From Opitutales bacterium (lineage in GTDB: Bacteria > Verrucomicrobiota > Verrucomicrobiia > Opitutales > Intestinicryptomonadaceae): a stretch of 10,317 nucleotides of DNA. The notes beneath the pieces were generated by a model. It saw only the letters and a list, made by a program, of their open reading frames with translations. It ran no database searches and was not told the origin of the DNA. Positions 1-7,002 of this stretch are shown here, piece after piece. The stretch lies in the NCBI GenBank assembly GCA_017526045.1, contig JAFXRX010000001.1, forward strand, positions 1 to 10,317, in the 5' to 3' direction. Made by a program: the position numbers and the translations under genes. Position 1 is the first letter of the stretch, and each line of letters opens with the position of its first letter.

Positions 1-277
1 GATGAAAGTTCTGCGCTCGCGCCTCTTGGAGCACAAGCAAAACGAGGAGCGCGAAAAGTACGCGCAAAACCGCCGCGAGCAAATCGGCAGCGGCGACCGC
101 TCCGAGCGAATCCGCACCTACAACTTCCCGCAAAGCCGCCTGACAGACCACCGCATCGGCCTTACTGTCCACTCGCTTGCGCAGGTCATGGACGGCGACA
201 TCGAAGAAATTGTCCGCGCGCTCGAAGAGGCTTACTACAACAAGCGCATAGAAGCCCTCGTCGCCGAGGGCGAATAA
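1..277 (+). CDS. prfA: Peptide chain release factor 1 (RF1), C-terminal part, 5' end outside the window
   Basis: RF1 recognises UAA and UAG stop codons in the ribosomal A site and triggers hydrolysis of peptidyl-tRNA. Only the last 91 or so codons are present; codons start at base 2 and the frame is open to the window edge, so the first ATG at base 2 is an internal methionine. The segment SERIRTYNFPQSRLTDHR is the strongly conserved RF1 block that follows the GGQ domain; RF2 has a different sequence here, which decides RF1 over RF2. The GGQ and PxT codon-recognition motifs lie upstream of the window. One small departure is FPQSR where many RF1 proteins have FPQGR. The gene stops 6 bp before prmC, whose product methylates the GGQ glutamine of release factors, so the two are probably co-transcribed. 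Confidence 0.95.
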   Translation, partial: MKVLRSRLLEHKQNEEREKYAQNRREQIGSGDRSERIRTYNFPQSRLTDHRIGLTVHSLAQVMDGDIEEIVRALEEAYYNKRIEALVAEGE

Positions 278-283
278 AAAAAC

Positions 284-1132
284 GTGCAAAGCGTAATAGA
301 AATCCTGAAAAAATGCGAAGAATTTTTCGCGCAAAAGGGCGTCCCCAACCCAAAGCTCGACGCCCAGCTTCTCTTGGCGCATGCCATGAAATGCAAGCGG
401 CTCGACCTCTTCCTGCGCTTTGAAGAGCCCATAACAAACGGAGTTTTAAGCGAGTTCCGCGAATACGCGCGGCGCAGGGCAAAGAGAGAGCCCCTGCAGC
501 ACATCTTGGGCTTTGTCGATTTCTGCGGGCTAAATTTGAAATGCGACGCCCGCGCCCTGATTCCGCGCCCCGAAACCGAAGAGCTCTGCGACATTCTAAC
601 GCGCCGCCTAAAAGCAAATCCGCCCAAAAAAATTTTAGACCTCGGCACGGGCTCGGGCGCGATAATCCTCTCCCTTAAAAACGCGTTTAAAGACGCCGAA
701 TGCGCCGCCTGCGACATTTCCTCATACGCGCTCTCGCTCGCCCGCGAAAACGCCGAGCGCACGAATTTGAGCGTAAATTTTTTTGAAAGCGACTGGCTTG
801 AAAAAATCCCCGAGGGCGAAAAATTCGATTTGATTGTTTCAAACCCTCCCTATCTTACAAAAGCTGAAGTCGAAAGCGCGCAGGCGGAAGTCCGCCTCTT
901 CGACCCGATTTTCGCTCTCGAAAGCCCCGACGAAGGCGCAAAAGACCTGCGCAAAATCATAGAAGGCTCTCCAAAATTTTTGGCGAAAGGCGGGCTGCTC
1001 GCGCTCGAATGCGGCATAGCCCACCCGAAAATGCTCGCGCAAGAAAACGCCTCAAACGCGGATTTTTCAAACGCAGAAATTATGCAAGACCTCTCCGGGC
1101 GCGACAGATTTTTGATTTTCACCCGCGCGTAA
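284..1132 (+). CDS. prmC: Release factor glutamine N5-methyltransferase (HemK/PrmC)
   Basis: PrmC uses S-adenosylmethionine to methylate the glutamine of the GGQ motif in RF1 and RF2, which improves termination efficiency. The 282-residue protein has the usual length for the family. Residues 1-75 form the helical N-terminal substrate-binding domain. RPETE (95-99) and the SAM-binding motif I DLGTGSGAI (119-127) follow, and the diagnostic NPPY (187-190) binds the glutamine amide. The start is GTG at 284; this is the first in-frame start after the prfA stop and gives a full-length N-terminus. A GAGGG stretch at 266-270, inside the end of prfA, is about 13 bp upstream and is at best a distant ribosome-binding site, consistent with translational coupling. 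The stop is followed by an A7T6 run with no GC stem, so no clear terminator ends the pair. Confidence 0.96.
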   Translation: MQSVIEILKKCEEFFAQKGVPNPKLDAQLLLAHAMKCKRLDLFLRFEEPITNGVLSEFREYARRRAKREPLQHILGFVDFCGLNLKCDARALIPRPETEELCDILTRRLKANPPKKILDLGTGSGAIILSLKNAFKDAECAACDISSYALSLARENAERTNLSVNFFESDWLEKIPEGEKFDLIVSNPPYLTKAEVESAQAEVRLFDPIFALESPDEGAKDLRKIIEGSPKFLAKGGLLALECGIAHPKMLAQENASNADFSNAEIMQDLSGRDRFLIFTRA

Positions 1133-1144
1133 AAAAATTTTTTC

Positions 1145-1173
1145 TTTACTTGCCCCATGCTCAAAAATATCTT
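1145..1173 (+). promoter_or_regulatory. Candidate sigma-70-type promoter for the GH31 gene, predicting a leaderless transcript
   Basis: TTTACT (1145-1150) and TATCTT (1168-1173) are exactly 17 bp apart. The expected transcription start, about 7 bp after the -10 box, falls at about 1180-1181, on the ATG at 1181. That would make the mRNA leaderless and would exclude the upstream in-frame ATG at 1157, which lies inside the promoter. The next gene has the same arrangement at 2793-2821. Inferred from sequence only. Confidence 0.5.
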
Positions 1174-1180
1174 TTGCCCC

Positions 1181-2764
1181 ATGAAAAAGATATATTTGAT
1201 TGGGGTGTTTTTAACTTTTGTATCTTCGCTTTTCGCGCAGGGCTTCGCGACAAAATTCGATAAAATCGAAAACGAAAAATGGTGGGGCGGCTACAATTCA
1301 ATCGGCAGGCAAATGCCTTTTGGCGGCGCCGAAAAGCAGCTAAATTTGGCAAGCGGAACGTGGGGGAACATGGCAATTGCGTTTTTCGTTTCCAACAAGG
1401 GCAGGTTCATTTATTCGCAAAAACCCTTCAAAATTGCCTTCAAAAAAGACTCCGTTGAAATCGAAAGCGAATTTGAAAAAGTCGAGGTGCAAAAATCGGG
1501 CGGCACGCTGAAATCCGCGTATCTTGCCGCCGCCAAAAAATATTTTATTCGCCCCGATGCCGCGTTGCCGGACGAGCTGTTTTTCTCAATGCCCCAATAC
1601 AACACCTGGATTGAGCTCATGTACAACCAAAACGAGCGCGACATTCTTTTGTACGCCCAAAACCTCGAAAAATACGGCTTCCCGAAGGGCGTATTCATGA
1701 TTGACGACAAGTGGATGAAAGAATACGGCAATTACGATTTCGACCCTAAAAAATTTTCCGACCCCAAGGCGATGGTTTCAACGCTCCACAAAAAAGGCTT
1801 CAAGGTGATGCTGTGGGTCGTGCCGTACGTCGATTTGAACATTCCGGAATTCGGGGAGCTCTCGCAAAAAAATATGCTTGTCCTTTCCAAAAATTCTCAA
1901 AAGCCCCTGCACATAACTTGGTGGAACGGCAAAAGCGCGGCGTACGACCTCACAAACCCCGAAACCCGCAAATACCTCATTTCGACCCTCGAAAACATGC
2001 GCAAAACCTACGGCGTCGACGGCTTTAAATTCGACGGCGGCGAGCACCTCTACACTCCCGAGGCGCAGTTTTACGACAAATCCGCAAGGGGCTGGGACTA
2101 CGTCAAAGAATACGTCAATATCGGCGCGAAGTTTTCATTCAACGAATTCCGCAGCAACTGGAACTCGCCGAACATGCCGATAGTCCAGCGGCTCGCCGAC
2201 AAATTCTACGGCTGGGGCGACCTGCAGGCTCTAATCCCCGACATGATTGCAACGGGGCTCATGGGCAGCGCGTATGCCTGCCCCGACATGATTGGCGGCG
2301 GCGAATACCGCTCGTTTTTGAATAAGAAAAAAGGCGAGCTCGACGAAAGAATAATTGTGCGCTCCTGCCAAGTCCACGCGCTGATGCCCATGATGCAGTT
2401 CTCAGTCGCCCCGTGGCGCGTCTTAAGCGACGAGAACCTGAAAATATGCGTAAAATTCGCGCATCTTCACAGCAAATTTGCGCCCTACATTTTGTCGCTT
2501 GCGCGCCATTCGAGCAAGACGGGCGAGCCGATAATAAGAGCCATGGAATACGAATTCCCGAACGAGGGCTTTGAAAACGTCAAAGACCAGTTCATGCTCG
2601 GCGACAAATATCTGGTCGCCCCCGTCGTAAACGCAAACGATTACAGAACCGTAAAGCTGCCAAAGGGAATGTGGCTCGACGAGCTGGGCAACAAATACGA
2701 GGGCGGGCGCGAAGTCAAAATAGACGCCCCGCTCGAGCGGCTGCCCTATTTCAAAAAGATGTAA
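1181..2764 (+). CDS. Secreted glycoside hydrolase family 31 protein (MYORG-like alpha-glycosidase)
   Basis: This is a predicted exported retaining alpha-glycosidase of family GH31. The chosen start gives 527 residues opening with a Sec signal peptide (MKKIYLIGVFLTFVSSLFAQ, cleavage after about residue 20). An in-frame ATG 24 bp upstream would put charge and cysteine before the signal and overlaps the promoter, so it is rejected. Residues 25-125 are a beta-rich N-terminal region. The barrel starts near 135, with MIDDKW (173-178), a YGNYDFDPKKF segment, and KVMLWVVPYVD (208-218). VDGFKFDGGE (279-288) carries the likely nucleophile D285. GWGDL (344-348) is the best acid/base candidate (D347), followed by PDMIGGG (368-374), equivalent to the family's DIGG strand. 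The IDDKW...VMLW...KFDGGE pattern resembles the MYORG-type branch, whose vertebrate member has been reported to be an alpha-galactosidase. The substrate here is not known: alpha-galactoside and alpha-glucoside are both possible. At 527 residues it is compact for GH31. No carbohydrate transporter or regulator adjoins it. Confidence 0.88.
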   Translation: MKKIYLIGVFLTFVSSLFAQGFATKFDKIENEKWWGGYNSIGRQMPFGGAEKQLNLASGTWGNMAIAFFVSNKGRFIYSQKPFKIAFKKDSVEIESEFEKVEVQKSGGTLKSAYLAAAKKYFIRPDAALPDELFFSMPQYNTWIELMYNQNERDILLYAQNLEKYGFPKGVFMIDDKWMKEYGNYDFDPKKFSDPKAMVSTLHKKGFKVMLWVVPYVDLNIPEFGELSQKNMLVLSKNSQKPLHITWWNGKSAAYDLTNPETRKYLISTLENMRKTYGVDGFKFDGGEHLYTPEAQFYDKSARGWDYVKEYVNIGAKFSFNEFRSNWNSPNMPIVQRLADKFYGWGDLQALIPDMIATGLMGSAYACPDMIGGGEYRSFLNKKKGELDERIIVRSCQVHALMPMMQFSVAPWRVLSDENLKICVKFAHLHSKFAPYILSLARHSSKTGEPIIRAMEYEFPNEGFENVKDQFMLGDKYLVAPVVNANDYRTVKLPKGMWLDELGNKYEGGREVKIDAPLERLPYFKKM

Positions 2765-2792
2765 TATTTTTTATATAATCCGCCGCTTTTTC

Positions 2793-2821
2793 TTTACATC
2801 AAACAAAAATCCGCCTATCCT
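2793..2821 (+). promoter_or_regulatory. Candidate sigma-70-type promoter for the lipoprotein gene
   Basis: TTTACA (2793-2798) and TATCCT (2816-2821) are 17 bp apart, nearly the same pair and the same spacing as at 1145-1173. Transcription would start near 2828 and give a leader of about 38 nt before the ATG at 2866. This rules out a TTG start at 2824, which would lie at or before the transcript start. Confidence 0.5.
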
Positions 2822-2865
2822 TTTTGGCATATAAAATTTATCGATTTAACAAAAACTTAAAAGAC

Positions 2866-4500
2866 ATGAAAAAGATATTATCCTTGACCCTCGCCGCCGT
2901 TTTTGCCGCGCTTGCCGTTGCCTGCGCGCCGAAAAAAGACGCCGGCAAACTTACAATCCAAGACGCCGCAAACGCAGCCCCCGCGAACGCGGAAATGTTT
3001 TTAGCGGTGGATTCCCCCAAAAAGCTTCAAGAGGAAATCCTTTCGCAAAAAGGCGCAAAGGAATTTATGCAGGCCTCGCTCGACTCCCCCGCGGCGCAAA
3101 AGTTTTTTGAAGCCGCCTTTGAGAACATGCCCGAGGAATTTAAATCGAAAATCAACGCGAAAACCGTCCTTGATTTCGCGCGCGCCTACGAGCAAACCCC
3201 CGAAGACTTCTTCCTTGCAGTCGCCGCGGCGACGAAAGAAAACAGCTGCGACATTAAATTCATAGTTTTAAAGCACTCGCTTTTCGCCAAAAAAGTCAAG
3301 GAGCTTTTAGAAGAGAAGAAGCTCGAAAAATCGCAAAAGGACGGCTTCGAATTCTACAAGAAAGCAGACTTTGTCGTCGCGTTCAAGGGCGCCCTTCTAA
3401 TATTTGCCGACAACGAGGAGGCGGCGCTAAAAGTCGCATCGGATTTAAAGCTTAAAGCCCCGCGCGAAAATTCGTTTGCGGCGTCGGAAAAATTCCAAAA
3501 GCTGATGGGCCTAGAAAAGAACCCCATTGTCGCATGCTTTATAGACGCGAAAAACCAGCCGAAAGGCAACTTTGACGGCTGCCTATTCTTCGCCTACTCG
3601 ATGCAAAATCTAAACAATGCCTCGGGCGTTCTCAAAATCGATCTTGGCAAAAAATTCGACGAAATGCTTGCCCAGGAAGACGCAAAACTCTATGAAGTTT
3701 TAGTCAAAAGCAGGCTCGCAAGAAATTCCCTTCTTAAAAACTCCCTGCCAAATTCGACATTCGCGCTGGCATTAGCCGTTCCCGAAATCACCGACGGGCT
3801 CGAAAGCGAATTGCTAAAAAATATGGACGGCGACGCCATCGAAAACAAAATGGTTCTCTCGATTTTGAAAAACGCGGGCATAAAAAATCTCTGCCTTTCG
3901 CTGGGGGAACTCGACCCAGAATCGATTTCGAACATCCAGGAAAAAACGCCTGAAGCCTTCCTGAAAATCGAGGCTGCCGACACCGACGCGGTTTTCAAAA
4001 ACGAAATGGTCTTGCAGCTGCTCAATTCGCCGTTCCTCTCGCCCCTGAAAATCGGCGAAGACACAGTTTACTCGGGAATGTTCAACTTAAAAATCGCGCA
4101 GGCAAGCAAAAGCTGCGCCGCGGCCTCCACAATGAAAGACGTTGAAAAAATGATGTCGCTTGCAAGGGGCAAAGGCAAGTCGCTTGCGGGCAACAAAGAC
4201 GCGCAAGCCCTCGTAAACGAGCTTCCGGAAGGCGATGCCGCCGAATTTTTCATTGACGTAAAAGCTCTTTCGCTCCTTTCGAACGCCATGCAAAACCAAG
4301 TTGAATCCGATCTTGGCGACAGAGTCGACGCCGACTGGAAAACCGCAAGGCAATACCAAAGCGCGATTGAAAAAGCCTACAAGAAAATGCTGATTGCAGG
4401 CGGCGTAAAGCTTGAGCCCAAAGAAATTACAATAACGTTTAAAGCCTTCGCAGAATACGACTACGAGCTCGGCGCAAAGCTCTTAAAGGAAATTAAATAA
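2866..4500 (+). CDS. Large predicted lipoprotein or periplasmic protein of unknown function
   Basis: The 544-residue product opens with MKKILSLTLAAVFAALAVAC, a short positive N-region, a hydrophobic core and a cysteine at position 20 in the context A-V-A-C. This is an acceptable but weak lipobox, so lipid anchoring is likely rather than certain. The remainder is Lys/Glu/Ala-rich and alternates helical and strand-like stretches, without internal membrane segments. An early PANAEMFLAVDSPKKLQEEI segment (about residues 40-59), then repeated 'falal/lcLslG' hydrophobic strands, loosely recalls large periplasmic proteins of the DUF3352 sort; I cannot confirm that. I see no catalytic signature. The start is the ATG at 2866, because the longer reading from TTG at 2824 adds a charged segment before the signal peptide and begins at the predicted transcription start. 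No Shine-Dalgarno is visible. The gene ends at a strong hairpin terminator and has its own promoter, so it is probably monocistronic. Confidence 0.82.
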   Translation: MKKILSLTLAAVFAALAVACAPKKDAGKLTIQDAANAAPANAEMFLAVDSPKKLQEEILSQKGAKEFMQASLDSPAAQKFFEAAFENMPEEFKSKINAKTVLDFARAYEQTPEDFFLAVAAATKENSCDIKFIVLKHSLFAKKVKELLEEKKLEKSQKDGFEFYKKADFVVAFKGALLIFADNEEAALKVASDLKLKAPRENSFAASEKFQKLMGLEKNPIVACFIDAKNQPKGNFDGCLFFAYSMQNLNNASGVLKIDLGKKFDEMLAQEDAKLYEVLVKSRLARNSLLKNSLPNSTFALALAVPEITDGLESELLKNMDGDAIENKMVLSILKNAGIKNLCLSLGELDPESISNIQEKTPEAFLKIEAADTDAVFKNEMVLQLLNSPFLSPLKIGEDTVYSGMFNLKIAQASKSCAAASTMKDVEKMMSLARGKGKSLAGNKDAQALVNELPEGDAAEFFIDVKALSLLSNAMQNQVESDLGDRVDADWKTARQYQSAIEKAYKKMLIAGGVKLEPKEITITFKAFAEYDYELGAKLLKEIK

Positions 4501-4520
4501 AGCTTTTCCGGCCAACAAAA

Positions 4521-4557
4521 AGCGGGCTTGGGGATTTTCCCTCAAGCCCGTTTTTTT
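4521..4557. terminator. Bidirectional intrinsic terminator between convergent genes
   Basis: CGGGCTTG (4523-4530) pairs with CAAGCCCG (4543-4550), and further G-C and G-U pairs lie inside. A run of seven T (4551-4557) follows on the plus strand. On the other strand the A-run at 4517-4521 reads as the U-tract. It lies between the stop of the lipoprotein gene (4500) and the stop of the minus-strand barrel gene (4578) and can serve both. Confidence 0.85.
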
Positions 4558-4577
4558 GCGCAAGCCCAAAAGCCAAA

Positions 4578-5354
4578 TCAGAACGCAAGCTTCATGCCCG
4601 TTCCGAACCAGCAGTTGTCCTCGCTGTTTGCGCCGCCGGCGCTCTTGTTTGAATACCTCACGCCCGCCGAAAACGACGCAAAGCTTGTCAGCGCAATTTT
4701 AAAATCCGCGCTAAACATCACGTAATTATAGTCGTTTGCGCTGCGGCGCGCAAAGACATGACCGTAGGTCGCGGCAAGGTCTATGCTGCCCCACTCGCTT
4801 TCAATCAGCCATTTTGTTATCGGCGCGGAATACGAAAGCCCCGCCTCGAGCGTATTTACGTACAAGACGACGTCGTAATAATACTCCACAAAAGGCGACA
4901 CCGCGAAATCCCCCAAGAATTCGGAAGTGTCATAAGACACGCAGAAGCTGAACTCGTGCGTATCCTTGTCGTGCGGGTACAAATATGCGCAGTAGCCGGC
5001 GTCGAACGAAAACGCGCCCGCGGCGTAGGTTATGCCGCAAGTTATGTCGGTTTCAACATAGCTTGAATTTTCAATGGACGTGTCGTTAAAAAATCCGCCC
5101 CTCAAGCCAAAGCCGCCGCCGAGGGCGCAAGCCAAATCCAACGTCGGCACAATCGAAGCGGAGGCGAGCTTCGCGCCCCTGAAAATGTACGCGCTTTCAA
5201 AGCCTATTCCGATTTCGGCGGAAAAACTTTCTTTTGCGTCCGCAAAAAAAGCCTCGTCGAAAAGAGTTTTCGGCGCTTCGGCGGAGTCCGCGCAAAAGGC
5301 AAACCCCGCGGTTAAAAACGATAAAAATGCAGTTGCAAGATTTTTTGTTCCCAT
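4578..5354 (-). CDS. Outer-membrane beta-barrel protein with 'SAYIFRG' motif (TIGR02001/Gcw_chp-like)
   Basis: The 258-residue product has a Sec signal peptide (residues 1-22, hydrophobic LATAFLSFLTAGFAF, probable cleavage after CA at 22). The rest alternates amphipathic beta strands rich in Gly, Ser, Tyr and Phe, and it ends in ...GTGMKLAF, the C-terminal phenylalanine typical of substrates of the BAM outer-membrane assembly machine. FESAYIFRG (52-60) resembles the 'S.YIFRG' opening of the TIGR02001/Gcw_chp family of small barrels of unknown function. A ligand or transport role cannot be read from the sequence. The start is the only ATG that keeps the signal peptide intact. No Shine-Dalgarno is visible; a 7-bp dyad lies 20-39 bp upstream. 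It converges on the lipoprotein gene with a shared terminator and diverges from the phosphatase gene across a 252-bp gap. Confidence 0.85.
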   Translation of the reverse strand: MGTKNLATAFLSFLTAGFAFCADSAEAPKTLFDEAFFADAKESFSAEIGIGFESAYIFRGAKLASASIVPTLDLACALGGGFGLRGGFFNDTSIENSSYVETDITCGITYAAGAFSFDAGYCAYLYPHDKDTHEFSFCVSYDTSEFLGDFAVSPFVEYYYDVVLYVNTLEAGLSYSAPITKWLIESEWGSIDLAATYGHVFARRSANDYNYVMFSADFKIALTSFASFSAGVRYSNKSAGGANSEDNCWFGTGMKLAF

Positions 5355-5373
5355 AAGCTTTAATCTGTTAAAA

Positions 5374-5393
5374 TATGCGCCTCATCGCGCATA
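5374..5393. promoter_or_regulatory. Inverted repeat upstream of the beta-barrel gene, candidate operator
   Basis: TATGCGC (5374-5380) and GCGCATA (5387-5393) are perfect 7-bp arms around a 6-bp spacer. They lie 20-39 bp upstream of the barrel-protein start, in the minus-strand promoter or leader zone. This could be a repressor site or an mRNA hairpin. The function is inferred from position only. Confidence 0.3.
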
Positions 5394-5550
5394 AAATAAA
5401 TATAGCAGATTTTATGCCAGAATTTAAATCAGCCTCAAACGCCGATAAATAGAGGATTTCTTGGCTTCGGCAAGGGCGCCGCCAATACAAATTTGCATCT
5501 ATTAAGCGGCAGAAACGGCGAAAATTGTCGCAAAAAAATTCCAAAAAAAA

Positions 5551-5574
5551 ATTGCATTCGCGAAAATTTGCAAT
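5551..5574. promoter_or_regulatory. Dyad upstream of the phosphatase gene, candidate operator
   Basis: ATTGCA (5551-5556) and TGCAAT (5569-5574) are perfect arms, and the spacer begins with the 8-bp palindrome TTCGCGAA (5557-5564). The dyad ends 32 bp before the ATG at 5607, where a promoter would be expected. The rest of the 5355-5606 gap is AT-rich and shows nothing else I can name. Confidence 0.25.
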
Positions 5575-5606
5575 AAAAGTAAAACCGTTTTCACGATGCG
5601 TTTTGT

Positions 5607-6089
5607 ATGAAAATATCGGTTTTAAGCAGGAGCGAAATGAAGAGCTTGGTTCTGCGCGAGGACTTTGAAAAAATCGCCGCAAGAACGTTTTTCATCTCCA
5701 TAAACAATATTTTCAGATACTCCGAGCCACCGGTTTTGGAGCCCTCGCCAATCCCGGAAAAGTACGCCGCGCAAACTCTCGTGCTGCGCTTTGACGACGA
5801 CGCCGCAAACGGGGAAGCTTCCGAATTTCTCTTCGACGCAAACAAGGCGCGGCAAATCCGCGATTTTGCAAACCTTGCGATTGCGCAAAAGCGCGATATG
5901 ATTGTGCACTGCACCGCGGGCGTGAGCCGCAGCGGGGCAATCGGCACGGTTTTAAACGACTACGCAAACCGATTCATCGCCGACAACCCCGGGGATTTCG
6001 AGGCGTTTAAAAACAGCGCGTTTTACTCGCGCCTCGTGCCGAACATGAGCATTGCAATGGCCCTCATGCGCGAGCTCGAAATGATTTAA
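5607..6089 (+). CDS. Small protein-tyrosine-phosphatase-like protein (CX5R)
   Basis: The 160-residue soluble protein contains HCTAGVSRSG (101-110), the phosphate-binding loop of cysteine-dependent phosphatases, with nucleophile C102 and R108. VLRFDDD (59-65) lies about 40 residues earlier, where the general-acid loop of dual-specificity-type phosphatases is expected; D63, D64 or D65 could be the acid. No signal peptide or membrane segment is seen, so it should be cytoplasmic. The core is short, so it is a compact DSP-like enzyme rather than a classical PTP, and the target could be phosphotyrosine, another phosphoprotein or a small phosphorylated molecule. No kinase or capsule cluster adjoins it, so it is probably not the Wzb type, which also has a different loop (CX5R near the N-terminus). 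No Shine-Dalgarno is visible before the ATG. An A/T-run and a small GC hairpin near 6110-6124 may end transcription weakly. Confidence 0.78.
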   Translation: MKISVLSRSEMKSLVLREDFEKIAARTFFISINNIFRYSEPPVLEPSPIPEKYAAQTLVLRFDDDAANGEASEFLFDANKARQIRDFANLAIAQKRDMIVHCTAGVSRSGAIGTVLNDYANRFIADNPGDFEAFKNSAFYSRLVPNMSIAMALMRELEMI

Positions 6090-6152
6090 AAAATTTTTTT
6101 TAAAATTTTCCGCAGCGCGGCGGATTTTTAGTTTTTGCGCGAATATAGTTGC

Positions 6153-6974
6153 ATGAACTCTGAAAATCCCCCCGCAAATTCCGCCGAGACCGAAGAAGTC
6201 CCAATCCCCAAACTTATCCGCTTCAACCCCGCAATCGCGCTGGCTGCCGCCGTCGGGATGCTTTTATCCCTTTTTTTAGACGAAAGCAGCGGATTTTTAG
6301 TGTTAGTTTATATCGCCACGTTTTTTTCCTATATGCACTTTGTCTTTGCGATTTTTGCGGAGCAGGCGTTCGCCTACAAAGAAAAAGGCAAAATCAACTG
6401 GAAGCCGATTTGGATAATTATAGGCGCGACTTTTTTATGCGTAATTGTCTGGGAGCCGCTTGAATTTGCGGCGTTTGCCGCGGCGTTCTACTCCGAAAGA
6501 ATCACAGCAAGCCATGCCTCTAAATCCGCGCTGTCATTTGTAAAGAAGGCGGCGGGGGCGGCGACTGCGGGGCTGTTTGCGCTGCTTGTAGTTTTGGCTC
6601 AATTTGGCGATTCCAAAAGCGAAATTTGCGACGCCTACAACGCGTATTTGAACCAAAGCATCATGGCCAACAAGCAAAGAATTTACGAAAACGTCCACCA
6701 CCCCTTCGGCTCATGCACTTCCGCGCAAGTCAGAAATTTCAATATCGAATGGAACGGCGATGTCCCCGAAACTGTAAGCTATAAAATCGAACTTTTCTGG
6801 AACACGCTCGTGACGCCGAAAGGCTACACGGAAATCGCCGTGGAGGAAATCTACAACTACAACACAAAAAAATACGAGCTGGCGCGCTGCGAAGTTTTGC
6901 GCACAAACGGCAAGCTCTCCGGCGATTTCTGGTTCGACGTGGGCTGGGGCATCGGCGCTTTGTCGGCTCAATGA
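6153..6974 (+). CDS. Membrane protein of unknown function, first gene of a two-gene operon
   Basis: The 273-residue product has a short soluble N-terminus and about four hydrophobic segments (roughly 26-42, 47-70, 85-113 and 133-150). A soluble C-terminal domain of about 120 residues (152-273) contains three cysteines (159, 188, 246) and several aromatic, strand-like stretches. This layout suggests a membrane-anchored domain; I do not recognise the family and assign no activity. The ATG at 6153 is chosen over a TTG at 6135, which would only add MREYSC. A TATAGT box (6144-6149) lies 3 bp before this ATG, so the transcript may have little or no leader; no good -35 accompanies it. The gene ends 28 bp before the next membrane-protein gene and is probably co-transcribed with it. 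Confidence 0.75.
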   Translation: MNSENPPANSAETEEVPIPKLIRFNPAIALAAAVGMLLSLFLDESSGFLVLVYIATFFSYMHFVFAIFAEQAFAYKEKGKINWKPIWIIIGATFLCVIVWEPLEFAAFAAAFYSERITASHASKSALSFVKKAAGAATAGLFALLVVLAQFGDSKSEICDAYNAYLNQSIMANKQRIYENVHHPFGSCTSAQVRNFNIEWNGDVPETVSYKIELFWNTLVTPKGYTEIAVEEIYNYNTKKYELARCEVLRTNGKLSGDFWFDVGWGIGALSAQ

Positions 6975-6990
6975 CAAACAAAAAAGCTGA

Positions 6991-6995
6991 AAGGA
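6991..6995 (+). promoter_or_regulatory. Shine-Dalgarno sequence of the second membrane-protein gene
   Basis: AAGGA ends 7 bp before the ATG at 7003, a normal spacing. It is the only clear Shine-Dalgarno sequence I see in the window, and it belongs to an operon-internal gene; the promoter-proximal genes lack one. Confidence 0.6.
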
Positions 6996-7002
6996 AATTT
7001 TT

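Noticed and set aside
186..762. Minus-strand open frames over prfA and prmC
   Set aside because: They are antisense shadows of two conserved genes, with Arg/Cys/Ser-rich products.
1131..1147. Terminator after prmC
   Set aside because: The A7T6 run has no GC stem and cannot form a typical intrinsic terminator.
4758..5394. Plus-strand open frames opposite the beta-barrel gene
   Set aside because: The minus-strand frame has a signal peptide, barrel strands and a C-terminal Phe; the plus-strand frames show no coding features.
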